Assembly: GCF_025860405.1 (NCBI RefSeq)
Contig: NZ_CP063788.1
Span: 112,707 to 176,706 of the forward strand
Direction of reading: 5' to 3'
DNA from: Tolypothrix sp. PCC 7712
GTDB taxonomy: Bacteria > Cyanobacteriota > Cyanobacteriia > Cyanobacteriales > Nostocaceae
Length of the DNA stretch: 64,000 nucleotides
Every line of letters starts with the position of its first letter. Positions within the stretch are counted from its first letter, which is position 1. Below, piece by piece: positions 8,643 through 19,015 of this stretch. Both the position numbers and the translations under genes were made by a program. The notes under the pieces are model-generated. The model was given only the letters and a program-made list of their open reading frames with translations, searched no databases and was not told where the DNA came from.

Positions 8643-10038
8643 TCAAGAAACACATTCGGTGGGGTGGGAAATAGGAATGAGTTCTAAGCCAAGAGCCTGA
8701 GCTTTTTGCTTGAGGTTTTTGAGCATCAGTTCTTGGTATTTTTGCTCATAGTAGTCCATACCAGGATCAGAATATTGCCCAGCAGTAATCCACATCTGGT
8801 AAAACAAACGAGCCAGTTTGTGTGCAGTAGCAGTGATAGCTTTAGGTGCGCCCAAGCGAGAACGTAACCGGCGATAAAACGCACCCAGAGCAGAGCGACT
8901 GTGAGTTAAAGAAAACGCCGCCATGCGAAAAGCATTGGCTGCCCGATTGACAACATTACGAGTTTTAGAGCTTTTGACCTTACCACCAGTCACTTTTTGA
9001 CCAGGACATAAACCTAACCAAGATGTGAAGTGCTTAACTGTAGGAAAGCGTTTTGGGTTTAATCCCACCTCAGATAAAATGGTCTGAACAGTTAAGGCAT
9101 CAAGACCATCAATGAATGTAAAGTCAACTCCTGCCATCCGATAAAGATACTTATGCAAATCAAAATCGGGGTGATTTGCAGTCGGTTTTTTTCTGCGTTT
9201 TCTTGGTGATGTTGGCGGTTCATCTAAAGTTTTAGGTTCAAAAGATGCTAAACATTTTTCAATTTCAGTGTCAACAGCAATAATCTGTTGTTGGTAAACC
9301 TCATACAGTGTTAATTCTTGCTGGAGGACAAATAAATGTTCACGGCGGTAATCACCAGTTAAAGATGCAGCAATATCTGCTGTGCTGCTTTTGATATGTG
9401 GGTCTTTGAGGGCTGCTAAAACTTGTGGGTCTTGTTCACCAGCAACGATTGCTTTTATAATTTTCATTCCGGTCAAACCAGTCACATCGCTGATGACTTT
9501 GTGGAGATGTAAATTCATCTGGATGAGTGCCTTTTGCATCCGTTGTATATGGGCACTAGCACTCTTGATTAAGGTATCTCGCTGACGGATATAACTGCGT
9601 AGTACACAAACTTGGTCTTCTGGGCGAAAAGAACCAGACAGTAGTCCATAGGTATGTAACTTTTGTAACCACTGGCAATCTAACACATCTGTTTTGCGCC
9701 CAGGGACTGTTTTAACGCTCCGGAGCATTGACTAATTTGACCTCAAAACCCTTGGTTTCTAATATCTGAAACACTGGAATCCAATAAACTCCTGTGGCTT
9801 CCATTGCCACGGTATTTATTCGGCATTCCTTTAACCAATCGGCCATTGCAATTAAATCAGGGGTAAAACACCCAAATCGGCGAACATTTTTATCTGCTCT
9901 ATCAGTGGGGACACAAACCCAATGTTCTCCACTACCAAGGTCTATTCCGGCTGCGTTCTGGTTAATTTCTTCTAGAGTGGATGAAGGTTTTACCACAGGT
10001 ACAGGCTGGTTCTTCTGTTGATTTGCTGGCAATTTCAT
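8643..10038 (-). pseudogene. IS110-family DEDD transposase with one frameshift
   Basis: Two reading frames together make one IS110-type recombinase. Frame 1 (10038-9715) has the RuvC-like N-terminus with GIDLGSGEHW (Asp) and VAMEATGVYW (Glu), ending at VNAPER. Frame 2 (9728-8643) continues VKTVPGRKTDVLDCQW (Asp, Asp) and the C-terminal half with GLDALTVQTILSEVG and SWLGLCPG. The join at about 9712-9728 needs two extra bases to read NAPERVKTV, so the gene carries a small deletion or, less likely, a programmed frameshift. All four acidic residues of the DEDD site are present on the two pieces. It acts with a noncoding bridge RNA from the element's own end, of which a candidate lies upstream. 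Confidence 0.85.
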
Positions 10039-10245
10039 TGCTGCAACCCTGTTCTAGTTATTATGGATAGTCCTGACAAAAGGGATGTATTCATAGATAA
10101 TCTTTCAAACGGGATAGGAAACTTTATCCTTCACCAATGTCATAGCCATAATGCCCCAGAACCATGCTCCTAATCAGGCTCAACACACTATTGTGGGTTC
10201 GGTTTTAACTGTCAGGATAATTATTAATATACTCGTTCATTAGTC
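10039..10245 (-). ncRNA. Candidate IS110 bridge-RNA region
   Basis: This is about 207 noncoding bases upstream of the IS110 transposase start, the place where IS110-group elements encode their bridge (seek) RNA. The ends of the region are complementary: TTATGGATAGTCCTGACA near 10058-10075 can pair imperfectly with TGTCAGGATAATTATTAA near 10209-10228, which would close a long stem around an internal loop region. The position is established knowledge for the family; the RNA itself is an inference from position and pairing. Confidence 0.35.
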
Positions 10246-10248
10246 CTC

Positions 10249-12177
10249 ACCGTTCGCGTAATAGAATTTGACTAAGAGGAATTATCTACAAGATTGCTAT
10301 AAATATCCGAAGGAAGACCAAGCAAACTCATAATTTCCTGTTGTAGAGGGTTTAAAGGAGGAACATAACCAAAACGCTGACCACGGGCTTCAATAATCGT
10401 CAAAGTGATATTAGAAAAAGCACGTAACAACCGTTCAGCAGTAGGTTGAGCAGTCCTTTTTTTTGGATGTTCGGGATACAGTCCAGCAAGAGAGTTGACC
10501 TCAATAGCAGTTAATTGCCGTCGGACAACAAACTCGATAATTGTCAGCAAACGTAGGGCTAGACTCAGTAAATTAATCAGCCCGGTAACTTGGTCGTCAC
10601 GTTGCACAAACATGGGAGCAATCGAAAGTGACGCACCCTTGAGACGATGAAAACCACGTTCAGCAATCCATTCGTCTCGATAAGTCAGTACAGCTTGTTC
10701 AACTCCTAACAGACTCTTGGGAGCATTGGTGACAAAAGCTCTCCAGCCAAAAGTTTTGTGAGTTTGGGCAATAGCATCTTCATTGCGGATAACAGTCTGA
10801 ATTTGATACCTAATTTTTCGAGTAATTTGCTTGGGGCGAGATGTGGGACGACCTCGACCAATATAGGTTTCTTCAACAGTTTCTTGGCACTCATAATCGA
10901 AACTCAGTAAGCCTTCGACTCGATAAAGGTGCAGAATTTCTGTAGCTTTTTGCAATAAAACCTGTAGGTCGTTGATTTGTCGTTTACCACGACCTTTTTG
11001 TGGAGTTAACGCCATCAACTTCTGCTGTGCGTTGTGAAGTCGCTTCTCTAATCCCTGAACCTGTTGTTTTGCAAGTGTTGGTGAGTGAACAATCAACACC
11101 CTTTCTTGCCAGCATAGTAATGGCAATTGTTCATCAACCACCTCGACAGGACGACACACCTCATAGCCAGTGGCGATAGTTGTTTCAAGGACATCCAAGT
11201 CTGGGCTGGTTTCACTGTTGTGATGAACACTGGTTCGCTTGATATCAATCAGGGGAAATTTACCTGCAACAGCATCATCTACCCAGCCGGCAAGAAGTTC
11301 TGGAGTTTTACCAACTAGGGATAATGGACATAGGTAGTAATCTCCCTGAATATGTATGTTGCAGCGTGTTGATAGTGAACTCATTTTACAGTCGCCAACA
11401 AACAACAACCCTTTTTTGTTCAGTGTGGCAGCAATTTGTTGGTAGGCGGGAATGTACAACCCATCATCTGCTTGTTCTCCAGATACTACCTGAGTGACAA
11501 GAGGCATCCCTAATGGGTCTATCATCCCCATCATGAGTTTTACCTGTGGCAAGTTTGGATCATCTTTGCTGTGTCCAAATTGGAATAAACCTGACTCACT
11601 GACGAGATGGTGTCCACTAATTGTTGTTGCGTCTAAACGCACTTGCTCCACCGCTAAGTCATAGGCTCGGATAGTGTTTTGCGTGAGACACCGTTCTATT
11701 TGTTCCCAAGTTTCGGGCTTGCTTAAACGCTTCAACAGTATTCCTAAACGGTCATCTGTAAAGTCGGTTTCTCGAATGTTGAATCCGCATACTTGCTCTA
11801 TGGTGTAGTGTCGTTGTTCCACCCATTCCCGAACACGTACTTTTCGGTGGTCGCCCTGTGAGATGATATATGATAACCAAATGCAAGCTACCCATCCCCA
11901 ATCCAGCCCTTCCTGTTTCCAATGACGTGGCAAATTTTGGTTGAGGATTTCTGGCAGTCCCATTTTTTTCATCACCTCTAGCAGCAGAACCACATCGTCG
12001 ATTCGTTCTGAGATTATTTGTTGGGGTAAATGTGCCATTTCTCACACTTACCATTAAACCGTTACACCCTACACAACTTTCTTTCTGGCATAAGGGATGC
12101 CAAAAACGATCGCCTGCTTAGAGACTCTCCCTTATTTCATCTATTTCACCAAACTCATCCTCGATTGCGCGAACGGT
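10249..12177. mobile_element. IS1634-type insertion sequence
   Basis: About 1.93 kb, bounded by inverted ends ACCGTTCGCGTAAT (10249-10262) and ATTGCGCGAACGGT (12164-12177), which match at 13 of 14 positions. One long transposase gene fills it. I saw no clear target duplication, so the true termini may differ by a few bases. Confidence 0.75.
10272..12038 (-). CDS. IS1634-family DDE transposase
   Basis: A 588-aa transposase that begins MAHLPQQIISERIDDVVLLLEVMKKMGLPEILN, a DUF4277-type N-terminus typical of the IS1634 group of the IS4 superfamily. The catalytic core shows VRLDATTISGHH (Asp), LFVGDCKMSS (Asp) and DEWIAERGFHRLKG (Glu). The insertion domain between the second Asp and the Glu contains a Lys/Arg-rich helical stretch. 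Its length is usual for the family, and it has no internal stop. It is the only gene between the inverted ends at 10249 and 12177, so the element looks complete and may be active. Confidence 0.88.
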   Translation of the reverse strand: MAHLPQQIISERIDDVVLLLEVMKKMGLPEILNQNLPRHWKQEGLDWGWVACIWLSYIISQGDHRKVRVREWVEQRHYTIEQVCGFNIRETDFTDDRLGILLKRLSKPETWEQIERCLTQNTIRAYDLAVEQVRLDATTISGHHLVSESGLFQFGHSKDDPNLPQVKLMMGMIDPLGMPLVTQVVSGEQADDGLYIPAYQQIAATLNKKGLLFVGDCKMSSLSTRCNIHIQGDYYLCPLSLVGKTPELLAGWVDDAVAGKFPLIDIKRTSVHHNSETSPDLDVLETTIATGYEVCRPVEVVDEQLPLLCWQERVLIVHSPTLAKQQVQGLEKRLHNAQQKLMALTPQKGRGKRQINDLQVLLQKATEILHLYRVEGLLSFDYECQETVEETYIGRGRPTSRPKQITRKIRYQIQTVIRNEDAIAQTHKTFGWRAFVTNAPKSLLGVEQAVLTYRDEWIAERGFHRLKGASLSIAPMFVQRDDQVTGLINLLSLALRLLTIIEFVVRRQLTAIEVNSLAGLYPEHPKKRTAQPTAERLLRAFSNITLTIIEARGQRFGYVPPLNPLQQEIMSLLGLPSDIYSNLVDNSS

Positions 12178-12263
12178 AAGTAATTAGTCTTCGACTTTGT
12201 AAGAGTCTGGCTTACCTATCTGGATCATGCGATTAAGCTCGGGGAAAAAGCTTATAATCTCAT

Positions 12264-12480
12264 TTAGGCACTACAGGTATGGCGATCATACGAGCTATTG
12301 CCCCTGGGAAACATGATCCAAAAGTACTTGCAGCTAAAAAACATCACCGTGTCAATAGATCCTGGTATGGATTATTATGAGCAGCGTTATCGTGAGCGAA
12401 TGGTTAAGAATCTCCACAAAAAAGCCCAGGCTTTTGGTTTTGAGCTTATTCCTCAGGTCTCAGAAAATCTGGTTTCTTGA
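12264..12480 (+). pseudogene. IS110 transposase remnant
   Basis: Two pieces of an IS110-type transposase in different frames. One is GMAIIRAIAPGKHDPKVLAAKK near 12276-12340, matching the GMKIIKAIVAGEQDPQVLAALK part of the copy at 8643-10038. The other is DPGMDYYEQRYRERMVKNLHKKAQAFGFELIP at 12358-12453, matching its extreme C-terminus. About 200 residues between them are missing. The similarity is below identity, so this is an older relative and not a fragment of the neighbouring copy. Confidence 0.75.
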
Positions 12481-12530
12481 AAGAGAGATACGGGATCAAA
12501 AAGTTTCCGCACTCAGAATAAGGGTTTGAG

Positions 12531-15500
12531 ATGAATCAAAATTCCCAACAAGATCAAGAGAATTTTTATTCCAGCCAAGAGGGAGTTAAATTCCCAAAGC
12601 ACGCAACCAACCAAACTGAAGAAACAGAGCAACGCAAGAGTGAAGCGATCGCAATTATAGGTATTGATTGTCGTTTTCCAGGGGCTAATAATTACGAGGA
12701 ATTTTGGCTCAACCTGGAAGCTGGAGTCAATAGCATCACCGAAATTCCTACCCAGAGGTGGGATACCCAGAAGTATTATTCTCCCAATCCTCAAGAGCGA
12801 AATAAAACTATTAGTAAATGGTCTGGACTGATTGAGGCTTTAGACGAGTTTGATGCCCAGTTTTTTGGCATCTCCCCTCGTGAAGCTAAAATGCTCGAAC
12901 CGCAGCAGAGGTTGATGCTGGAATTGAGTTGGTCTTGTTTGGAAGACGCTGGGTATTCACCATTTCAACTTTCAGGAAGCCCAGTTGGTGTTTTTATTGG
13001 AGCTTGTAATTACGATTCAATCCTTTATTTTAACCAGGATCAAGAAAAAATCGAGGGACATCTGGGAACAGGAACTTGGACTTGTATGATTCCTAACCGA
13101 ATTTCTCACTTCTTTGATTTTCGCGGTCCGAGTGTTCCTGTGGATACAGCTTGCTCCAGTTCACTAGTAGCGCTCCATTTGGCAATGAATGCTCTGAAAG
13201 AAAAGGACTGTGAAATAGCACTGGTGGGTGGAATTAGTGTTATGAATTTACCGATAGGATACCTGCAAATGAGTCAACTAGGGATGTTGTCCCCAACAGG
13301 ACAGTGCCATAGTTTTGACAGTCATGCAGATGGTTATGTGCGGGGGGAAGGAGCAGGAATGATTTTATTAAAACCTCTAGCAAAAGCTATTGAGGATAAA
13401 GATCATATTTATGGTGTGATTAAAGGGATGGCGGTGAATCATGGTGGAAAATCACGAACTTTGACTTCTCCCAGTATTTATGCACAAGCCCAAGTGGTGC
13501 GTGCAGCGTATACCAAAGCCAATGTCGCCCCTAATACGATTTCCTATATTGAAGCTCATGGCACTGGTACTCCCTTGGGTGATCCGATTGAAATTAATGC
13601 CCTGAAACGAGGGTTTAAACAACTGTATCAACAGTATAAGCTGCCAGGATTTGCAAAACCCTATTGTGGTCTAGGGACAGTTAAAACCAATATTGGACAT
13701 TTGGAAGGAGCAGCAGGAATTGCTGGGGTGATTAAAGTCCTCTTGGCAATGAAGCAGAAAAAATTGCCCAAGATTCTAAATTTTCAGCAATTAAATCCAC
13801 GTATTAAGTTAGAGGATAGCCCCTTTTATATAGTCACTGAAACCCAAGAATGGCAGCAGTTAAAAACCTTAGCAGGGGAAGTAGTACCTCGGCGAGCTGG
13901 TGTAAGCTCTTTTGGGGTTGGGGGTGTGAATGCTCATGTGGTTCTGGAAGAAGCACCACAGCCAAAGACTCAGAGGGTAGGAGTTGAGCGTCCTTTGCAC
14001 ATCTTAACTCTTTCGGCCAAGAATGAACAGGCTTTGGAGGAACTAGTCAAAAAATATCAAGGATATTTGCAGTCAAATCAAGAAGCATCAACAGCAAATA
14101 TTTGCTTCACAGCTAATAGCGGACGCGCCCATTTTGAACAAAAATTAGCGGTAGTAGCTGAATCTAATGCTGAATTACAGAAACAACTGGAAGCTTTTCT
14201 CAAATTTAATCAGACAAATGGAGTAGTCAGAGGACAAGCTAAAGGGGAAAGTCCAAAAGTAGCTTTTCTATTTACAGGTCAGGGTAGCCAGTATGTAAAT
14301 ATGGGTTGGCAACTATACCAAACTCAACCCACTTTTCGGAAAACCTTGGAGGAATGCGACCAAATTCTGCTCCCCTACCTAAAGCAGCCTTTGTTGTCAG
14401 TGCTTTATCCACAGTCAACAGCACTTGCAGAAAATTCCTCACTTCTAAATCAAACCGCATACACTCAACCAGCTCTATTTGCAATAGAATATGCCTTAGC
14501 TCAGTTGTGGCAATCTTGGGGCATCAAACCGGATGTGGTCATGGGTCATAGTGTCGGGGAATATGTGGCAGCAACCGTAGCAGGAGTATTCAGCCTAGAA
14601 GAAGGACTGAAACTAATTGTCACTAGAGCAAGGCTAATGGAATCCATGCCAGGAGAGTTTGAAGCCGTAGCCCAAGAAGTCACCTATAGTCAGCCTCAGA
14701 TAACGATCATTTCTCATCTTCCTGGACAAAAGGCAACACCAAAAATCTCCACCCCTGAATATTGGATAGAGCATTTCAGGCAACCTGTGCATTTTGGTCA
14801 GAGTATGCAAACCCTGTATCAGTCAGGATATAAACTGTTCCTAGAAATTGGACCCAAGCCAATACTTTTAGAAATGGATCGTCAATGTTTACCAGAGGAT
14901 GCAGGATTATGGTTGCCTTCATTAAACCCTCTGCAAGAAGATTGGCAACAGATCCTCTCTAGTTTAGGGCAGTTGTATATAAAAGGCTTAAAGGTCGATT
15001 GGTCGGGGTTTGACAAAGATTATTCCCGTCATAAAGTGGTACTGCCAACTTATCCATTTCAGAGGCAACGCTATTGGCTGGAAGCATCTAAAAATGGGCA
15101 TCAAAAAGATACCCGAGAAAATAGCCTAAATCTCATTGCTCAACTACTGAATGAAATTTATCCAGAGCAGTTAGCACAGGAGTTAAATTTATCGGAACTA
15201 CTGACCGAACAAGAGAAAAAATTACTACCTAAACTCTTAAATATTTTAACTAAGCGATCGCAAGAATATGGTCAATTATCAAAACCATATTCAGAAATTT
15301 TACAACAACTTGAGAAAACTCCCCAGACGGAACGCCACCAGCTAATGATAAATTACCTGCAAAGTGTGGTTGGTAAATTGTTAGGATTTCATGACTCCCA
15401 AAGCCCAGATTCACAGTTAGGATTCTTTGACATGGGCATGAACTATTCGATGATGCTCGAACTCAAAGATTTATTACAGACAAGTTTAGGTTGTGCTATT

Positions 15501-15761
15501 GCAGTCACAACATTGTCTGAACATTTTAATATTCAAGACCTGGCTAAATATTTAATCACAAAGATTTTTATGGGAGAGTTAGAGGAAAAATTGGAGATTG
15601 ATAAATATTATGAAAATCCCAACCAAGGAACTCTGATTAATGGTGAAATAGAACTTCTATGTGAAGATGCGATCGCGAATGCCATGACAGAGGAAATAAT
15701 CGCGACGGCACTTCAAGATGAACTGAAAGAAATTGAATTTTTACTCAACCAGGGAATGTGA
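12531..15761 (+). CDS. Type I polyketide synthase, KS-AT(defective)-ACP-like
   Basis: A 1076-aa modular PKS. KS domain about residues 38-470, with active-site Cys208 (VDTACSSS), His343 (EAHGTGT) and His390 (KTNIGHLEG) all present. The AT domain follows at about 575-830 with FTGQGSQY and Ser674 (GHSVGEY), but about 78 residues are missing after residue 707 compared with the AT of the next gene, including the VSHAFHSPLM motif with the catalytic His. After the post-AT linker (LPTYPFQRQRYW) comes an ACP-like domain reading GFFDMGMNYSMMLEL (from residue 964), where the usual GMDSL has Tyr972 in place of the phosphopantetheine Ser. No KR, DH or ER is seen. The KS may work, but loading by this module probably does not. 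The next PKS gene starts 1 base after the stop. Confidence 0.88.
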   Translation: MNQNSQQDQENFYSSQEGVKFPKHATNQTEETEQRKSEAIAIIGIDCRFPGANNYEEFWLNLEAGVNSITEIPTQRWDTQKYYSPNPQERNKTISKWSGLIEALDEFDAQFFGISPREAKMLEPQQRLMLELSWSCLEDAGYSPFQLSGSPVGVFIGACNYDSILYFNQDQEKIEGHLGTGTWTCMIPNRISHFFDFRGPSVPVDTACSSSLVALHLAMNALKEKDCEIALVGGISVMNLPIGYLQMSQLGMLSPTGQCHSFDSHADGYVRGEGAGMILLKPLAKAIEDKDHIYGVIKGMAVNHGGKSRTLTSPSIYAQAQVVRAAYTKANVAPNTISYIEAHGTGTPLGDPIEINALKRGFKQLYQQYKLPGFAKPYCGLGTVKTNIGHLEGAAGIAGVIKVLLAMKQKKLPKILNFQQLNPRIKLEDSPFYIVTETQEWQQLKTLAGEVVPRRAGVSSFGVGGVNAHVVLEEAPQPKTQRVGVERPLHILTLSAKNEQALEELVKKYQGYLQSNQEASTANICFTANSGRAHFEQKLAVVAESNAELQKQLEAFLKFNQTNGVVRGQAKGESPKVAFLFTGQGSQYVNMGWQLYQTQPTFRKTLEECDQILLPYLKQPLLSVLYPQSTALAENSSLLNQTAYTQPALFAIEYALAQLWQSWGIKPDVVMGHSVGEYVAATVAGVFSLEEGLKLIVTRARLMESMPGEFEAVAQEVTYSQPQITIISHLPGQKATPKISTPEYWIEHFRQPVHFGQSMQTLYQSGYKLFLEIGPKPILLEMDRQCLPEDAGLWLPSLNPLQEDWQQILSSLGQLYIKGLKVDWSGFDKDYSRHKVVLPTYPFQRQRYWLEASKNGHQKDTRENSLNLIAQLLNEIYPEQLAQELNLSELLTEQEKKLLPKLLNILTKRSQEYGQLSKPYSEILQQLEKTPQTERHQLMINYLQSVVGKLLGFHDSQSPDSQLGFFDMGMNYSMMLELKDLLQTSLGCAIAVTTLSEHFNIQDLAKYLITKIFMGELEEKLEIDKYYENPNQGTLINGEIELLCEDAIANAMTEEIIATALQDELKEIEFLLNQGM

Positions 15762-15762
15762 A

Positions 15763-18482
15763 ATGACCAATAATTTAACGACAGGGCAACAAGTTGTTTC
15801 TTCCCAACAAGTGCTTCAAACTATCAAAGAAATGCGAACTAGACTTGAAGCAGTCAACAAAGAAAAAACTGAACCTATCGCAATTATTGGTCTGGGTTGC
15901 CGATTTCCAGGTAATGCAAATGACCCTGACTCATTCTGGAATTTATTACATAAAGGTATTGATGCTGTAACAGAAGTCCCACCTGGCCGATGGGATGTTG
16001 ATGCTTACTATGATCCTAATCCTGATGCACCGGGGAAAACCTACACAAAACAAGGTGGTTTTATCCAGCAAGTAGACCAGTTCGATCCCCTATTTTTTGG
16101 AATTTCCCCCAGAGAAGCAGTGAGTTTAGACCCCCAACAAAGACTGCTTTTAGAAGTGACCTGGGAAGCCTTAGAAAACGCTGGACAACCACCAACAAAA
16201 CTCAGAAATAGCCAAACAGGTGTATATGTCGGCATTTGCACAGATGACTATGCCCAACGAAATATGAGTCTGGAGAACAGGTTCTTAATGGATGCCCACT
16301 TTGGCACAGGTAACGCCCGAAGTATGGCTGTAGGTCGTATTTCTCACTTCCTTGGCTTACAAGGTCCAAATATTCAATTAGATACTGCCTGTTCCTCTTC
16401 ATTACTAGCTGTACATCTAGCTTGCCAAAGTTTGCGTTCCAAAGAATCCAATCTTGCCCTTGCAGGCGGAGTCAATCTGATTCTATGGCCTCTCAGCACT
16501 ATCAGTCGTTGCAAGTTGAAAGCCTTAGCTCCAGATGGTCGCTGTAAAACTTTTGATGTTGCGGCAGATGGTTATGGACAGGGAGAAGGATGTGGGATGG
16601 TAGTTCTGAAACGTCTTTCAGATGCTATGGCTGATGGTGATAACGTCTTAGCGGTGATTCGAGGTTCCGCTGTCAACCATGATGGACCTAGCAGTGGTCT
16701 GACAGTTCCCAATCAGATGGCTCAGAAAGAAGTGATTCAGCAAGCACTACAAAATGCCAGAGTGGAGCCGCATCAGGTGAGCTATGTAGAAGCTCACGGG
16801 ACAGGAACATCCCTTGGAGACCCGATTGAGCTAGAATCTTTGGCAGCAGTTTATGGCAAAAACCGCCCGATAAATCAACCCTTGGTAGTTGGTTCAGTAA
16901 AAACCAATTTCGGGCATTTGGAAGCAGCCGCAGGAGTTTGCGGTTTGATGAAGGTGGTTTTATCCCTTCAGAATCAAGAAATACCGCCCCATTTGCACCT
17001 GAACAAACCCAATCCCCATATTCCTTGGCATCAACTTCCTCTGGTCGTTCCCACCAAAGCAATTCCCTGGAATGTAGGCAATCAAAGTAGAATCGCAGGT
17101 ATCAGTGCTTTTGGAATTAGTGGGACAAACGTTCATATAATCTTGGAAGAAGCACCACAACAAATCCAACCTGAAAAATCTTTAGAGCGTAAATTACAGA
17201 TATTATCTCTCTCAGCAAAAACTCCAAAGGCTTTGGCAGAGTTAGTTAGTAGTTATGCCCATCATTTGGAAAATAATCCAGAATTAGAGCTAGAAGACAT
17301 CTGTCACACTGCCAATACAGGGCGTGTTCATTTCAATCATCGACTCGCAGTGATTACCTCTGATAAAGCTGAACTCGCTACAAAACTCAGCAACATCACA
17401 GTAGGTAAAGAAGTTACAGAAATATTTTCTGGTCAAATATCTAACAGTACAAGTTCACCCAAAGTAGCTTTTCTGTTTACAGGTCAGGGTAGCCAGTATG
17501 TGAATATGGGTTGGCAACTATACCAAACTCAACCCACTTTTCGGAAAACCTTGGAGGAATGCGACCAAATTCTGCGTCCCTACCTAGAGCAGCCTTTGTT
17601 GTCAGTACTTTATCCACAGTCAACAGTACTTGCAGAAAATTCCTCACTTCTAAATCAAACCGCATACACTCAACCAGCCCTGTTTGCAATAGAATATGCC
17701 TTAGCTCAGTTGTGGCAATCTTGGGGCATCAAACCGGATGTGGTCATGGGTCATAGTGTCGGGGAATATGTGGCAGCAACCGTATCAGGAGTATTCAGCC
17801 TAGAAGAAGGACTGAAACTGATGGCGACTAGGGGAAGGTTAATGCAGCAGTTGCCTAGTGGCGGAGAGATGGTATCGGTGTTGGCATCAGAGTCGCAGGT
17901 AAAAGATGTAATTGCCTCCTATGCAGACAAGGTAGCGATCGCCGCCATCAATGGTGCCGACAGCATTGTGATTTCCGGTGTTGGTGAAGCGATCCAAGCA
18001 ATTTGTCGCAATTTCGCACAGATGGGAATCACAACCAAACCCCTACAGGTGTCCCATGCTTTCCACTCACCGCTCATGGAACCGATGCTTGCGGATTTTG
18101 AAGCCGTAGCCCAAGAAGTCACCTACAGTCAGCCTCGCATACGCTTAATCTCTAATATTACTAGACAAGAGGCCACAGAAAACATCGCCACCCCTGAATA
18201 TTGGGTGAACCATGTCCGGCAACCTGTGCATTTTGCTCAGAGTATGCAAACCCTTCATCGGCAAGGATATAAACTGTTCTTGGAAATTGGACCTAAGCCA
18301 ATACTCTTGGGAATGGGTCGTCAATGTCTGCCAGAAAATGTGGGATTATGGTTGCCTTCATTACGTCCGCCTCAAGAAGATTGGCAACAAATGCTCTCAA
18401 GTTTAGGGCAACTATACACACAAGGAGTAGCAGTAGACTGGTCAGGATTTGACCGTGATTATTCCCGGCGCAAAGTATTACT
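15763..18482 (+). pseudogene. Type I polyketide synthase KS-AT, truncated by an IS
   Basis: The second PKS gene, starting at 15763 (MTNNLTTGQQ) one base after the upstream stop. KS domain about residues 45-475 with Cys210 (LDTACSSS), EAHGTGTSLGDP and KTNFGHLEAAAG. AT domain about 575-870 with FTGQGSQY, Ser665 (GHSVGEY) and an intact VSHAFHSPLM motif (His near 765); the HAFH signature predicts malonyl-CoA. The homologous linker in the first gene reads KVVLPTYPFQRQRYW, but here the frame reads KVLL and then GERKKVW from the IS terminus, stopping at 18540. The downstream ACP and any reducing domains are therefore lost. Large blocks of its AT are nearly identical at DNA level to the first PKS gene. 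Confidence 0.88.
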
Positions 18483-18585
18483 GGGTGAACGAAAAAAAGT
18501 GTGGGGAAGAAAAAACGAGTTAGCGTATCATTTACGCTAACTAAGCTCTGACTGATGTAGATGTTAACTCTTACTTCGATATGAA

Positions 18586-18987
18586 TTATTTTTGAAATCT
18601 TGCCGCTTCTTCAACTAGGTCATTGAGTCCTAGCTCTAGTGTATGAAGCACCTGGTTTAACGCTTCGATTTTTGTCCGATTTTTCATCATCTCAACTGCT
18701 TTTAAGAAAGCTGGACTACCTGCTTTACCAATATATTGATGACAACTTTTATTACCATTTTTGGTAACAAAGATAGGTGATCCTGATTGCCACTTGTAAT
18801 ACCAATAAGCTCCGCCCTTACCTTTGGCGCGGTAACGAACAATCCAACAACCAGAAAAAGCTACATCACTCTTGTTAAGAGTAGAGATTTCTTGGTTGAT
18901 TTCTTCTCTTTTGGCAATTAAAAGTTCTACTCTGTGTGCTAAATCTGAAAGACTCTGTTCTCTTGTTTTGACCACTATTAAATACAA
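18586..18987 (-). CDS. Small IS accessory protein (YWYYK/GKAGSP family)
   Basis: 133 aa with a TTG start at 18987, or a GTG a few codons later. An N-terminal helical stretch is followed by a conserved core: VRYRAKGKGGAYWYYK at about residues 49-64, then HQYIGKAGSPAFLKAV, and a C-terminal coiled-coil-like helix. It lies 28 bases downstream of the ISKra4-like transposase on the same strand, inside the same inverted ends. A homologous protein sits beside the unrelated IS4-like transposase at 23888-24280. The YWYYK-YIGKAGS core recalls small proteins annotated DUF6788, but I cannot confirm that. Its function is unknown; a role as transposition helper or end-binding protein is a guess. Confidence 0.75.
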   Translation of the reverse strand: MYLIVVKTREQSLSDLAHRVELLIAKREEINQEISTLNKSDVAFSGCWIVRYRAKGKGGAYWYYKWQSGSPIFVTKNGNKSCHQYIGKAGSPAFLKAVEMMKNRTKIEALNQVLHTLELGLNDLVEEAARFQK

Positions 18988-19015
18988 GCTTAAAAGTCCA
19001 AGGTTAGCGTGAATC

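Noticed and set aside
16688..17062. Long antisense frames within the PKS genes, tnsAB and the transposases
   Set aside because: Shadows of strong coding sequence on the other strand; compositions mirror the sense codons.
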